Counted from the first letter of the stretch, positions 23,600-33,651 are shown. The stretch: DNA of 64,000 bases from Emydura subglobosa (GCA_007922225.1 ML679973.1:5246597-5310596), one strand, 5' to 3'. Notes: a model not told the origin generated them from the letters alone. A program made the numbers and translations.

Positions 23600-24900
23600 A
23601 GGCTTCTATGAAGCAATCTCATAAATGAGCTCATCCCAGTGTATCCACCTTGCTTCCGAGTTTTCTATAGAAATAACTATCAAGCTGCTTAACCTTTCCT
23701 GCTTCATGGACATTCTTAGATAGGTCTTGAATAACTTTATCTTGCTGAAACTCCTTTCATTAGTGGCCATGGTTACAGGACGACCCAAAAATATACAGTG
23801 TTGTTTCTGTGTTAGAGAAAAACTCAACTAAAGACTTTTTTGTAAATGTAGCTAAGGAGATCAGTGGGCGCCTTCATTTCCAGCCATCCTTCAAAATTCA
23901 TCTGCAAAAACTTGCAAAAAGCTCAATCTCATTTGCAAAAATCTGAATTTAAATCCTAAGGGTAGCTGCTTGTTAAGTTGTAGGCATGCCTCTTTAGGTC
24001 TTTGCTGCTGAAACTTTTCTGTTTCTTGCCCATCAAAAAAGCAGACTTTTCTCTGACACCAAGGTACTTATTCATCCTCTCATCCAGTTGTGTTAATAGT
24101 TTGTCTAAGATGGGATTGAAAACCTCACATTCAGAATCGTTGTAGGATCTGTTGACCTTTCATCCTTTTGCAGATTTGCCTGGTGTCACCACTACTACTT
24201 CTTCAAGTGTTTTTTGAACTGCATGAATATTCTTAATATTTCATGCTGTGAAGCAGCAGCATCATTACGTGTAACGAACCCAGAAGACTTCTAATTCTGA
24301 TAAAGCATCTCAAAGGCCACCAAGTAAACAGCGAACCATTTGAATGTCAAGACTGAATGGACTCTGCAATTTTGTGCTCACTTTTGATAAGATAGTACAT
24401 CACATCACGGCCAAAACAAGAAACGAAAACTGTGAAATGTTCATTTGCAAGCCCCCATCAGCTTTTGTGGCATAAGATTGTGTGAAGCCCTTATCGCCTC
24501 TAAAATATCAAGAACGCCCTCAACCTGATGACCGCCTTGTTGTGCCTTGGCATCTTGATGTAATGCTTTCTCAACACATCCCTACAACTAGTAGAAGTGG
24601 AAAACAGGATATACAATCTCTGAAGGATTCCAAAATATAGAGCAATTTGGGGAACAGCCGTTGCAGCAACTTCTCCAACAAGATTCAGTGAGAGGGGCAG
24701 TGCACTGACTGAAATCTGCATACCAATTCACCGGCTGAATTTGATTTTTGAATACTTCTGTATGCTACAGCCATGTTACCTCCATTGTCATAGCTTTCCC
24801 CCCGCAATCAGCCAAATCTAAACCATCTTTTTCAGCCTCTCTAGAATAACCTCTGTAATTCCCTATTTTGTTTTGGAGTAGATATCAGTGAAATCTATAA
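23600..24900 (-). pseudogene. Decayed hAT transposase (ZMYM1-like type)
   Basis: Minus-strand remnants of one transposase lie in order. From 24900 to 24750 come pieces resembling 'DNGGNMA' followed by a region leading to 'FVNCHCH'-type sequence. At 24500-24721 a frame includes AATAVPQIALYFGILQRLY, the typical catalytic-core segment. At 23606-23827 the C-terminal dimerisation region reads TNERSFSKIKLFKTYL, then QERLSSLIVISIEN. The hAT dimerisation signature (AERSFSKLK..K..LR..M...RL..L) is well matched. Frames change between blocks and stops interrupt the middle, so it is dead. I could not find terminal inverted repeats. Domesticated ZMYM-type proteins share this fold, but the breaks argue for a transposon relic. 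Confidence 0.8.
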
Positions 24901-25310
24901 AGTGCTAACTGGGACCCTCAATGGTCCCTATGGGGCAGTAAATGGTTCCCCAAATACACCATTTGGGACACTAAATGGAGAAGACTAGGGTCCCCCAACA
25001 AAAGAAAAGAGTGAGAGGTAAAAACAAAACTCAAAGCCCCCCAAATGAGGCCCTGGAACCGTTTGAACCCTCTTTTCTTGATGGGAGAACTCCAAGGACA
25101 ATGCATACTTTTTTTGGAAATTCGGTGGGTGGTCCTTTTCCGTCTGAGGCAGTGCTCAGCCAGTGCCCAGCAGGTAGCAAGAACACTGTGCTGCTGTAGG
25201 TGCCATCTTTGAAATGAACTTTAAGAATTGCAGTCCTAGCTCCTTGCGGTTATTGAAGACCACATTGTCCTACTCAGCAATGTGTCATAGACCCTATGCT
25301 ATCAGAGGGA
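24901..25310. other. Possible upstream part of the hAT element; no clear feature
   Basis: The phrase 'ggtccctatggggcagtaaa' and its neighbour 'caccatttgggacactaaat' are loosely repeated. This may be the 5' untranslated part of the minus-strand hAT copy, but no end is identifiable. Confidence 0.25.
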
Positions 25311-25311
25311 G

Positions 25312-25385
25312 AGTCTCCTTTAGCTCAAGAGGTCAGCATCTGTGCTTTTGGAGCAGGACGGTCTGAATTCAGTTTCTGCTCTCAG
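25312..25385 (+). mobile_element. tRNA-derived SINE head
   Basis: TTAGCTCAAGAGGTCAGCA (A-box like) at 25320-25338 and GGTCTGAATTC (B-box like) at 25360-25370 have tRNA-like spacing. The same family appears at 52565-52645 and 52798-52880. It is not a tRNA gene: the anticodon arm and acceptor pairing are absent. Confidence 0.55.
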
Positions 25386-26158
25386 TGGAGTTCTGAGTAG
25401 CCATAATATGCAGTATAGTGACAGCCAGGAAGCCTTTGGTGGCTGTGTGTATGTTACCATACTATTACTACTATTCTTCCTGTGCATCAAAGTACAACAT
25501 CCGCTGTTCTGACAGGTGGATGAATTGTCTGCCTTGAATCCCCCAGTGATGGCCATTTTGCAACCGTTCTTTGCCCCTCCTTCTATCTCCTACAAATATA
25601 TTTGTCCCCTAAATATGTCATCTCTGTATTCCTGCTGTAGTCTAAATCCAATTCTCTACCTCTCCCTCCTTTTCTGTTCATTTGCCAGAGAGCTTGCAGA
25701 GTGCTGGCTGACTGAACGCACTGCATGGAGGGGGTTCCCATGTAAGAATCTCACTTTATTACTCCCTGAAGCTTAATGCATTTAACTCTGCCCTTGGAAG
25801 TCCATATACAACTTTCTCATTTTGTATCTTACCCTCCCTGTTCTGTTCCCATGTCTTTCTGTGCTTCCCTCTCCTTTTTTCTCTCTTCCCTTCCCCCATC
25901 CTTGCTGTAACATGTTTCTGTTTTGTACACCAGATGTATGAAAGCCATGGCGTGGGGTACCAGTGCTGCTAAAGCTGTGATGCGCTGGCTGTGCTCTGCC
26001 CGTTCTCTCACCTGAGGCAGCCATCCCCATCAACTTAACAGAGAATGACTCTGCTCTGATGCCTCTGCAATAACCTACCTTACTGTAAATTGGAGATGTT
26101 TACAGCTAAAGATTTGCCTTTAACTTTATTTTCTTTCTTGCACAGAAATGTTCCTTTT
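25386..26158. other. No recognised feature
   Basis: No named repeat. C/T-rich 25850-25910. Confidence 0.4.
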
Positions 26159-26159
26159 G

Positions 26160-26186
26160 GTGTGTGTGTGTGTGTGTGTGTGTGTG
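26160..26186. repeat. (TG)n microsatellite
   Basis: Thirteen TG units, ending in CACGCG. Confidence 0.95.
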
Positions 26187-26289
26187 CACGCGTTGTGGGT
26201 TTTATTTCTGAAGGAGATGCTGTCATGGTTAATAGGCCCCAAGATGAATTTACCTTAAAAATAATTATTTAGATAACTAACAAAGCTCC

Positions 26290-27660
26290 TACCAAATCTG
26301 ATAGCGGGGTGGCAGTTTCACTGTCGGGGGACATTTCAGTGTCCATGTAGAATGCCTCGTCTGATAAAATAGCCCAAGGCACCCTACCCATCATGATGAC
26401 CATGGGCTTCTCTGAGGTTGTCTCCTAGCCCATTCATGTAGCCAGATGCACCCTGGACCTGTTCTTTTAGGCCTGGGATTAGACCTCTTTTTTGACTGGC
26501 CACGTCCACTTCTAAAAGAGATGTTAAAGGGATGCCGCCTTGCCTTTTCAGTGAACCAGCAATACTAATTCAGCCACAGAAGTGCTTGTACTGGAACATT
26601 TCTAGAAATTCCTGGAGCAGAAACCACCCATTCGAATGACCAGGGCACCAGCTAGCAGAACACTGCAGCCAATTGAAACCACTGACAAACTAGGCACAAA
26701 TGACCCATGGCCCTGTACTGCCCCCTTACAGGTAACTGTGGCTCATTGACGAAGCACACAAAGTGAAGCACAAGAAGGGAGGAAACTGGAGAGTCTATGG
26801 TGCAAAACCTACTCATCCATGAACTGTTCAAGGGCCATATGCTTCAGCCACAAAGGAAGTTAAGAGAATCTTCCTCTCTGATAGAACTACATCAGCTAAT
26901 TCCCAGCCAGCAGAGCTGCTCTGTGGAATCTAATAGGTAGGCATTGTGGACTTCGCTGGTTAATAGGCCTGGACTGCCTGATCTGTCCCTGGACCAAGGC
27001 CCTCCAGCCACCAAGAGCCTACTTCACAGAGAAAAATCACTGGGACATGGAGGGAGCCACTCTGGTGCCGGAATGACAACCCTTCCATCTGCCTTCACAG
27101 AATGTGAATGGGTCACCTCATTAGAAGACCTGTTAGCTGTTGAGGAATGCCTGGACAACCATTTGTATGAAGTCTAGTGAAAAATGGCTTGTATGATAAC
27201 AATTTTCCATCCTTCAAAGAAGTCAGGCTACCAGATATCCTAAGGAACAGAGAGACCTGAAAAAGTTTATGATTAATACCAACTACCTTACCAATTACTG
27301 GCCAGTTTCCAATACTCCCTCGGTTAGCAAAGGTGGTGGTGTCTAAACTCCAGAAAATCTTCTCTTCTGCCATCCTCTGGGGGTTCATTGCATTCAGGTC
27401 TCTGGCAAGGTCAGAGAATAAGAATGGCACTGCTCACACTGATGAATGATGTTCTCCTGGCCTGACACAGGAAATGAACCTCCTTCCTCTGTGGCTTTTG
27501 ATCATAAGATGCTAATGACACACGTACAAGGTCTCGCAGGACTAAATGGAGCAGGAGTTTGCATGATCCACTCATTCCTGTCTGAAAGATCACATGGAGT
27601 TATGATAGACACATGCTCTCGGTGATCCTGGTCCTGAGGAAAAGTCTTTACTCATCACCC
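26290..27660 (+). pseudogene. Decayed L2 LINE: endonuclease and reverse-transcriptase remnants
   Basis: Conceptual translation in shifting frames recovers L2 ORF2 landmarks in the right order. Near 26320-26480 the endonuclease C-terminus shows SGDISVS (for GDFN-H) and then HVARCTLDLFF (for TH-AGHTLDL-F). Near 26830-26930 the linker shows AAT/KEVKRIFLSDRTTSAN. Near 27280-27330 the RT start shows LTNYWPVSNTPSVSKV (for L-NYRPISNLPFLSKV). Near 27500-27600 come FDHKMLMTHVQGLAGL and HSFLSERSHGV. Many stops and frameshifts show it is ancient. L2 proteins nick DNA and copy their RNA into it; this one is inactive. The 3' end is missing here. Confidence 0.85.
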
Positions 27661-28310
27661 CCTACATGTCCACTCAGGAAGTGGGGCAACTCCCAATCAG
27701 CAACATGTCTTTATCATTGTCGTCGTCTTCCCATCAGTGCTCCCATTTTCTCTCCACTCTAGGCAATTTCCAAAATAGGGAGTGAAAGGGGGAAGAGAAT
27801 TTTGCATGTGTGGGTAGATGGCTAGGAATGTTGATGGTTGGATGCCACCAAAATGGTGGAAGGTGGATAGGCAGCGTGAGTTGTTTGTGAGAAGTTGGTG
27901 AGATTGGGGTAGCTGCTGTCAGTCTCCTGCCAGCTCTGATTTGCTTGTCAGCAGTGTAAACACTATAGACTAACCTTTTTGGAAAGAAAGTGACAGCGAG
28001 GAAATTGAGACTCGTGGAAGTGTACCAGTGAGTGAAGTCTCATCATAAGATACCCTGAGGCCAGACCAGAATTACTCTAGTGCAGAGATATTTTTTTTCC
28101 CTGCTTGCCTTTCAGGGAAGAGATGCTGCAGATCTTGATCAGTGTTGTTGGACATGTAAAATGCTGTGTTGCACAGATGGACCAGATGCTGGCCGAGGGA
28201 CATACTAGGCTCATGTGTGAGCTTTAGCTTGAATGTGTGTCTTCAGAAAAGCAAGCCGTTGGCTTTTTGGAGCAGGTTTGTGTTGCGCAAGCTCCTCATT
28301 ACTAGGTCAG
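27661..28310. other. No recognised feature
   Basis: Unique-looking; T-run at 28090-28098. Confidence 0.4.
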
Positions 28311-28312
28311 CC

Positions 28313-28615
28313 CACCCCAAATCCTCACCTGCAGCACCTGCTATTCTTCTGGACATGGGCTCCCATCCCACCTCAATCTTGACTGGTAGCACGGCTTGCT
28401 CTTCTAGTTCTGGCCCCCGTGCAGCTCTGCCAAAGCACTTCAGTTCTGACCTGCAGTCTTCACTACTGCTCCGCTCCCGGGTTTTGCCTCCCCCCACACA
28501 CCTCTCCCAATGCACCTTACTCCTGACCTGCATCACGCCCTGCTGTTCCAGTGCTGCTCCTCCATCCCCCTCCCCCAAGCTCTGCTGATGCACCTTAATC
28601 TTTGCCTGCCTTTCC
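28313..28615 (-). repeat. Dispersed tandem repeat, copy 2 (about 4-5 units)
   Basis: Units start at 28313, 28369, 28436, 28513 and 28591 (spacings 56, 67, 77 and 78), each with a CACCTTAATCCTGACCTGCA-like lead and a TTCCAGT-CTGG-like middle. Reverse-complemented, they match the units at 3811-4020 (for example CTGCAGGTCAGAACTGAAG and GGCAGAGCT). C-rich composition leaves frames of 140 (plus) and 116 (minus) codons open, which are artefacts of the repeat. Confidence 0.8.
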
Positions 28616-28721
28616 AGATTGTGGGGTCATTGTCTGATGTAGATTAATACATCACCAAACTCATTCAATTTTCGCTCCAAGAAAAAATCTGAATGTAGAT
28701 CTTAAGTGAAAGGCTATTACT

Positions 28722-28845
28722 AATAAATTATTATTATTGTTATGTACTGAGCTCCAGCTTTGTGTGTGTAGCACTCTACTAATACAGAGGAGGATATGGT
28801 CCAAACACAAGCAGCTTCCAACCTACATGAACTATAATACGGATG
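28722..28845 (-). mobile_element. L2/MIR-type 3' end, antisense
   Basis: 'aaattattattattgttatg' followed by 'gtagcactctactaatacag' and 'cagcttccaacctacatgaa' is the reverse of an L2-type 3' terminus (tail, 'gtacagtgcc' and 'gagcttacaacc' elements). Confidence 0.5.
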
Positions 28846-29735
28846 AAAACCAGCATAAGTCAGAAGGAAGCTCGTCATGAAAGCTGTGCAGGTTTTTAAG
28901 AGACAGATCTGTAGGTAATACCCTGGGGAGTGCAAATGATCAGCTGCAGGGTAGCAGTGAGATTGGTGGGGACTTTTGGAAGTGGAGAGGGTCGGTATAC
29001 AAGGGCCCCTTCATGGCGATTGCTTCATTGGAGCAACTTGGTTTCACTTGTATAGGAGTGACTGCTCTGATTGAAGAGCCGAGATGTGGCAGAAACATGG
29101 TGCCTGTTATAGTGCTACTCCGTAAGCTTCTTAAGCCCTGTGTCTCTCTGGGAAGGGTTTCGCTCCAGAGAGAATGCCTCAGAGATACAGTGCACTGAAT
29201 AACTGAAGGCAGGGGCTTGTCCACTTATCATTAACCTATGTCATGTGGCTGTGAATCTGAGAAATGCTGATTACATCCATCCTCCTACACCAAAGAGACA
29301 AAGCATGTGATCCAGAGCAATCCTGCAGTTTCTAGATCAAGATCTAGATCAAACAGGGCTCTACAGTCTACGATTCTACACTTAAGGGTACTTTCTCTTT
29401 TTTATGCATGCTCTCTGGGTCTGTCTATCCCGTAGGGTCTTAAGTATTTGCTCTACTGTATGTTTGCTTCAGAAAGGAGTCTAGAGAAGACAGTCCACTC
29501 CAATAGAACTGATAAACTACTAAGAAGAGAAATGCTCTCTCAATAACTGGAATAGAAGTGAATCTGCTGACTTAGTACCAGGAGGAATGAGGGAAAGGGC
29601 AGTAAACTAATTATTTCACTGAAGCACTGTTGAACAGATCCTGATTTTTTGTTGTTGATGTGGTTCAGTTATTTGTCTTGTGATTAACAACATTCCACTC
29701 ACAATAAGCTTGAGGGAAATACAGCCTTATTCATT
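28846..29735. other. No recognised feature
   Basis: Contains a small direct repeat TCTAGATCAA at 29331 and again 12 bp on. No gene. Confidence 0.4.
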
Positions 29736-29739
29736 AAAT

Positions 29740-29945
29740 CCTGGGAGTCAGGATTTTTGGGCTTTATTCCCTGCTCTTCCACTGACTTGCTGAGAGATCT
29801 TAGGTGGGGCATGTCGTCTCTCTGTGCCTCAGTTTCTCCATCTTCAAAGTAGGAATAATACTTATCTCTGTCATACAAAGATTCATTACTGTTTGTAAAG
29901 CTCCTGGATGGAAGGCATAGAGGAAGGGCAAAATAGCATTATTTT
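29740..29945 (+). mobile_element. MIR SINE, near full length
   Basis: 'cctgggagtcaggattttt', 'cttccactgacttgctgaga', 'tctgtgcctcagtttctcca', 'aaagtaggaataatactta' and 'gtttgtaaagctcctggatg' give the full MIR order. Confidence 0.9.
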
Positions 29946-30039
29946 TATTTTACTTTCTTTTATCTTTATACATTTTTCTAACTGCCAAAATTATACAGGG
30001 CTCTTTTTTTGACATCACTGAAATGCAACCACTGTGGAG

Positions 30040-30235
30040 TGTCACAGCAGCATTTAAACAGCCACACAGAAAGAGTTCAGGTCAGGAAGTGAAGAACTCT
30101 TATCTGTGGCAGAAGCTACTGGAGTCAGAGTTTACTGTGAGAATATAGCCCTTTAGGAACCCTGCCCCATGTGAGGGGCCAGGAAATAAACACCAGTCTC
30201 TTACCAGCACTCCTGTGAGTCACACCTCTATTATA
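30040..30235 (+). mobile_element. Probable 5' LTR of a Ty3/gypsy retrotransposon
   Basis: Begins TGTCACAGCAG and carries AATAAA at 30185-30190. It stops directly before a tRNA-Leu-like primer-binding site, at '...CTCTATTATA' (a CA end mutated to TA). At 196 bp it is short, as in several vertebrate gypsy families. No matching 3' LTR is present in the window, so the 5' end is inferred only from TGTCAC. Confidence 0.6.
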
Positions 30236-30247
30236 GGGTGTCAGAAG
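30236..30247 (+). other. Retrotransposon primer-binding site
   Basis: GGGTGTCAGAAG matches TGGTGTCAGAAG, the complement of the 3' end of a tRNA-Leu including CCA, at 11 of 12 positions. It adjoins the LTR end and precedes gag, as expected for reverse-transcription priming. Confidence 0.6.
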
Positions 30248-30500
30248 AAAACTTAATCTTGGCAAAAGCGGAGCATGTGATGCTTCCTGAGTCCCTCAGT
30301 CTAGAAGGAGATCCTGACAGAGAATTGGAGAGGATGGTTGCTGTGCTTCCAAATTTTCCTGAAAACAAGTGTTACTCCAGAGAAGTGGGAGGCTCAGAGG
30401 CACTGGAGATCAAGCTTAGCTTCCAGTGTGAGTATAAAGGGGACTGCAAATTGATGAAACGGTCATTGAAAATTTGAAGTGTACCATGATCTAACCAGGA

Positions 30501-31066
30501 ATGTTATGTGGGAAAGGCACTCTTTCTTTAAAGGAAACATGCTGTCACATGAGACCAGTGACCATTATGTTACAGACCTTTGCCATCACCCTAAATCATG
30601 TGAATTTGAATGCAGATGGATTAATCAGCAATCAAGTTCTTTGTGGTGTAACTGACAACCAGGTCAAAACAAGGTTACCATGAGAAATAGACTTGACTTG
30701 GCAAGGTACAGTGGATATTTGCAGGGATAGTGAAAACTGTGCTTCCCAAATGAAAGTGTTAGCAGGCGGTGAAAGAAGAGAAGTGCATCTAATTAAAAAT
30801 GTATGTCAAGGAATAAAGACGGATTCAAAGGGTAAACAAATGGTAGAGACCAGATTTGTTTGCAATAAATGTGGAGGTAATCACAAAACAACACAAAGCT
30901 GTCCAGCACAATGGATGCAGTGTCATGCATGCAATGAAAGCAACCATTTTGGTTCTCGTGCTCAACACAAATTGCAAAGAGATACAAAAGCAAAATACAT
31001 TCATGATCATACAGCTGGAGGAAAAAACTCTGATGATAATGGCACAGAGATATCCGTAACTCTCTG
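30501..31066 (+). pseudogene. Gag fossil of a Ty3/gypsy element (zinc knuckles)
   Basis: One reading frame broken by a single in-frame TGA at 30681-30683, probably a CGA arginine codon lost by CpG decay; the frame resumes immediately. Before the stop it reads LCGVTDNQVKTRLP and after it IDLTWQGTVDICR, matching the capsid C-terminal region of vertebrate gypsy Gag. A nucleocapsid region follows: CNKCGGNHKTTQSC (CX2CX3HX5C), then a second knuckle CHACNESNHFGSRAQH whose last Cys is replaced. Gag packages the element RNA. The N-terminal leader from about 30238 is open (79 codons) in a different frame. Inactive. Confidence 0.85.
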
Positions 31067-31481
31067 ATGAGAAAATATTTTAAAAAAATCTCTTTGCTAT
31101 CTTGTTAAGTTCACTTGTACTTTATTTCTTAGTACTTGTAATGCATGCATTTTATGGCAGCAAGCTGGGATTGATGTCCATGCGATGTATGCTAATATAT
31201 CCTCAAATGAATCACAATCTGTTAAACATCTTTCTCATCAAATTCTTTAAGAATATTTTTGTTTTCTGCTCTGCAGACAAATTATGCACCATTTGACCAT
31301 CTGCATTTGCAGAACTCTCTTCAGCTTGAGCACATGTGGGTACTCCTGTTCTACTATTTCAAATGCTTGAGTGGTATCTCTACTTATACACTCATGGCAG
31401 TATAGCTTTAATACATGGGTTTATTTTATGTCTGTTACATGAAGCAAACTTAGGTTATTGAGCAAATAAACACAATTGAAT

Positions 31482-31710
31482 TATCAACAGGGGCACTAAA
31501 GTTAAAGATTTGCGTAAGTCCACAAAATTTGAGTGAGGCCCTCAAATGTGAGTGCTACCCCATGAGAACAGTTGAGGATGTCATGCTTGGACTTAAAAAC
31601 ACTAAAATATTTTCAGTTTTGTGTGCAAACCAATGGTTTTGGCAGGTTCATCTCAATTAGAGGCTGCAGATTCTCTGTATGGTCAGCTCCACTTTTGAGA
31701 GACATTGATT
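31482..31710 (+). pseudogene. Reverse-transcriptase fossil of the same Ty3/gypsy element
   Basis: From 31482 an open frame of about 58 codons runs to a TAG at 31658-31660. It reads LKICVSPQNLSEALK, then YPMRTVEDVMLGLKN and IFSVLCANQWFWQVHL, the start of the gypsy RT palm (R-C-DPR-LN, YP-TVED, FS-LDA-GFWQ). The first catalytic Asp of 'LDA' is Cys here. Traces of the following 'TPFGRY' segment continue to about 31710. Protease and most of the gag-pol junction (31067-31480) are unrecognisable, and everything after the RT start is gone. Frame differs from gag. Confidence 0.8.
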
Positions 31711-32059
31711 TAAGTTACTTTCCTTCATGACTGCTTCTGCATCCGAGGTCTGCCAAAGTTCGTTCTTCTAGAGCTTTGAGGATGTAGATGGGCACGCCAG
31801 ATGCTTTAATAACAGGTGAAGAACTGCAAACTATAAGTAGTGCATTTTGGCAATTTTGTTCAGAGAGTCTCAGGAAGAAGAACAAAGGACATAGTGACAA
31901 CTTCCAGCAAGCTTCTTGAGCCAAAGACAATTAAGCCTGAAGTATTTACAAAAGAACTATGCACCAGGAAACTAGAATAGAAGAAATCCTACAAGAAGAA
32001 TGCCAAAAAGTTATCCTTATTGGAAGTGGGAGAGAGCGTTAGATTACAAACAAATAGGT

Positions 32060-32455
32060 TGGGATTTTGTTAAAGGTAACAACTATATAATCCACACCAA
32101 AGTCATGACCATTTCTGAGTGTCTGTCCTACAGAAAGAACAAAAGACAACTAAACAAATGCAAGGAGGACAATGATTTAGTTGGGGTTGGTCCTGCTTTG
32201 AGCAGGGAGGTTGGACTAGATGACTTCCTGAGGTCCCTTCCAACCCTAATCTTCTATGATTCCTCTGTTCCTTGAGGAGGACATCCAGAATCTTTTTCAG
32301 ACCAAAGTAACTTGCACACACAGTGGAAAACACCAGGAATAGCAAACAGAAGCTGCAAGTGGCTGATCCATCTCCGTGGCTGAACAGGTCACAGCAAAAG
32401 GAGCTATTTTGAGACCAAAGAGTGATTATGTGAACAGAAAGTCATTCGAGTCTAG
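32060..32455. mobile_element. Unnamed dispersed repeat R1, copy 1 (split by CR1)
   Basis: Matches 50270-50580 in the same orientation. Shared blocks are 'ggaaaacaccaggaatagca' (50 kb copy: 'ggaaaacaccaggagcagca'), 'tgatccatctccgtggctg', 'aacagaaagtcattcgag', 'ttgaggaggacatcca' and, beyond a CR1 insertion at 32172-32270, a 'gtcatgaccatttctgagtg' block (50 kb: 'gtcatgaccacccctgaggg'). Short frames on the minus strand align between copies (LFLVFSTV / LLLVFSMV; KKILDVLLKE / RSILDALKKK), so it may derive from a coding element. Family not recognised. Confidence 0.6.
32172..32270 (+). mobile_element. CR1 LINE 3' end nested in repeat R1
   Basis: 'gatttagttggggttggtcc', 'gagcagggaggttggactag', 'gaggtcccttccaaccctaa' and 'tcttctatgattcctctg'. 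About 95 bp, 5'-truncated. It splits the R1 copy; the unbroken R1 at 50.3 kb joins the two sides directly. Confidence 0.9.
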
Positions 32456-32754
32456 ATATGGTAGTTACTGACAAACGTCCAATACCCTGATCTCTATCCT
32501 CAAAGTCTGCATTTGTGTGTGTTATTAATTAGTCTCTGGGTGTTATTTTTAGGTTATTATATTTTATTTGCATTTGATTTTTTTAAGAGAACTTGTAGCT
32601 GCTGGAAAGAGTGGCTAATACTAATGTCTGCCGTGTGGCAGGGTATTAACCTTTTGTAACCCTGACCCCTGGCACGTGACTGAGGTTAGTATGTTAAGTT
32701 TAGTCTCATAGCTGCTTGCATGTATGTCCCACCTGTGTTACACTATCCAGTCAG
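32456..32754. other. No recognised feature
   Basis: AT-rich 32510-32590. No gene. Confidence 0.4.
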
Positions 32755-33078
32755 AACTGCAGGGGAAATTTCGTTAGGGAAAATGTAATCATCTGAGTTG
32801 GAATGTAGCCATGAGACTGGCTTTAACATCTTTAATCTTATTAGAAAGTACCACGGGATCTTTAACAACCACGAGTGAGCAGGGCCACAGTTTTGCCTCT
32901 CATCTGAAAGACGGCAGCTCCGCACTCCCTGACGCCTGGTGGGTAGGCTGTGGGCTCAGTGGTGACTTGGGGAAGTGTGCCACCTACTGAATCACCAGGC
33001 TCACTTCCTGCAGCATCCCCTTTGTTTCTTTGATGGTCTCCTAGCCAAGTACGGACCAGGCCCTACCAGCTTATTATA
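32755..33078 (-). mobile_element. AmnSINE1-like SINE, near full length
   Basis: Read on the minus strand: the 5S-derived head is at 33078-33033 (plus 'ggtctcctagccaagtacgg' then 'accaggccctaccagctta', the reverse of 5S rRNA). A 'cagtaggtggcac' block follows. Next is the deuterostome core (plus 'tctcatctgaaagacggca' and 'cacgggatctttaacaacca'), then a tail region with 'ggaatgtagccatgagactg'. Head, core and tail are in AmnSINE1 order over about 324 bp. Several AmnSINE1 copies in amniotes are conserved and act as developmental enhancers; nothing here shows that this one does. Confidence 0.85.
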
Positions 33079-33147
33079 GGCCTGATCCAAAGACCAGCAG
33101 AGATCAAAGAGTCTGTCCAATGACTTCAATGGGCTTTGGAGCAGGCC
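33079..33147. repeat. 69-bp imperfect hairpin, GGCCTGATCCAAAG arms
   Basis: GGCCTGATCCAAAG (33079-33092) pairs with CTTTGGAGCAGGCC (33134-33147) with one mismatch. The interior holds 'ccaatgacttcaatggg', the palindromic word shared with other hairpins at 38197, 58639 and 63466. Confidence 0.65.
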
Positions 33148-33563
33148 CTGTATGAAGCCTGACTCTATCAAGGGTTGAGGTGGGGGGGCGGGGGACCCGA
33201 AGCAGGTGTTTTGTGTTTATAGCCAATTAAAAAGAAACAAAAGCCCCTCTTCTGGTATCTTTCTGTTTTAGGGAGGGATAAGGAGAGCCGGCACGATAGA
33301 GAAGGGAGAGAGATTGCAAGGCAGAGTGGGAGCATGGAGGGTAGCTGTGGCGATGGGAAGCCTTCCGCAAGTAAAGAATTAATCGTCTTGATAATAGCTC
33401 TGGGCAGCTGGGGGAGCAGAGCAGTGCAAGAATTCAACCATGCTGGCTGGTCATCTTCTTGCCATGCCCATTAGTCGAGACAACGTTTCCTTAACTCAGT
33501 CTGAACTCTCTGGGCTCCAGTAAACAGGGAAATGGGATTGGGATACACAGCATGGGATGCTGT

Positions 33564-33566
<3 letters not shown>
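33148..33566. other. No recognised feature
   Basis: G-run at 33180-33193. No gene. Confidence 0.4.

Positions 33567-33648
<82 letters not shown>
33567..33648. repeat. Compound (AG)n(TG)n microsatellite
   Basis: About 20 AG units then about 20 TG units, 82 bp without interruption. Same order of motifs, reversed, as the array at 12092-12138. Confidence 0.95.

Positions 33649-33651
<3 letters not shown>

Noticed and set aside
25312..25385. tRNA gene
   Set aside because: A- and B-box-like words are present but no cloverleaf can be drawn, and related copies occur elsewhere.
28166..28593. Coding gene (140 codons plus, 116 codons minus)
   Set aside because: Both frames are open because of a C-rich tandem repeat that recurs at 3.8 kb.
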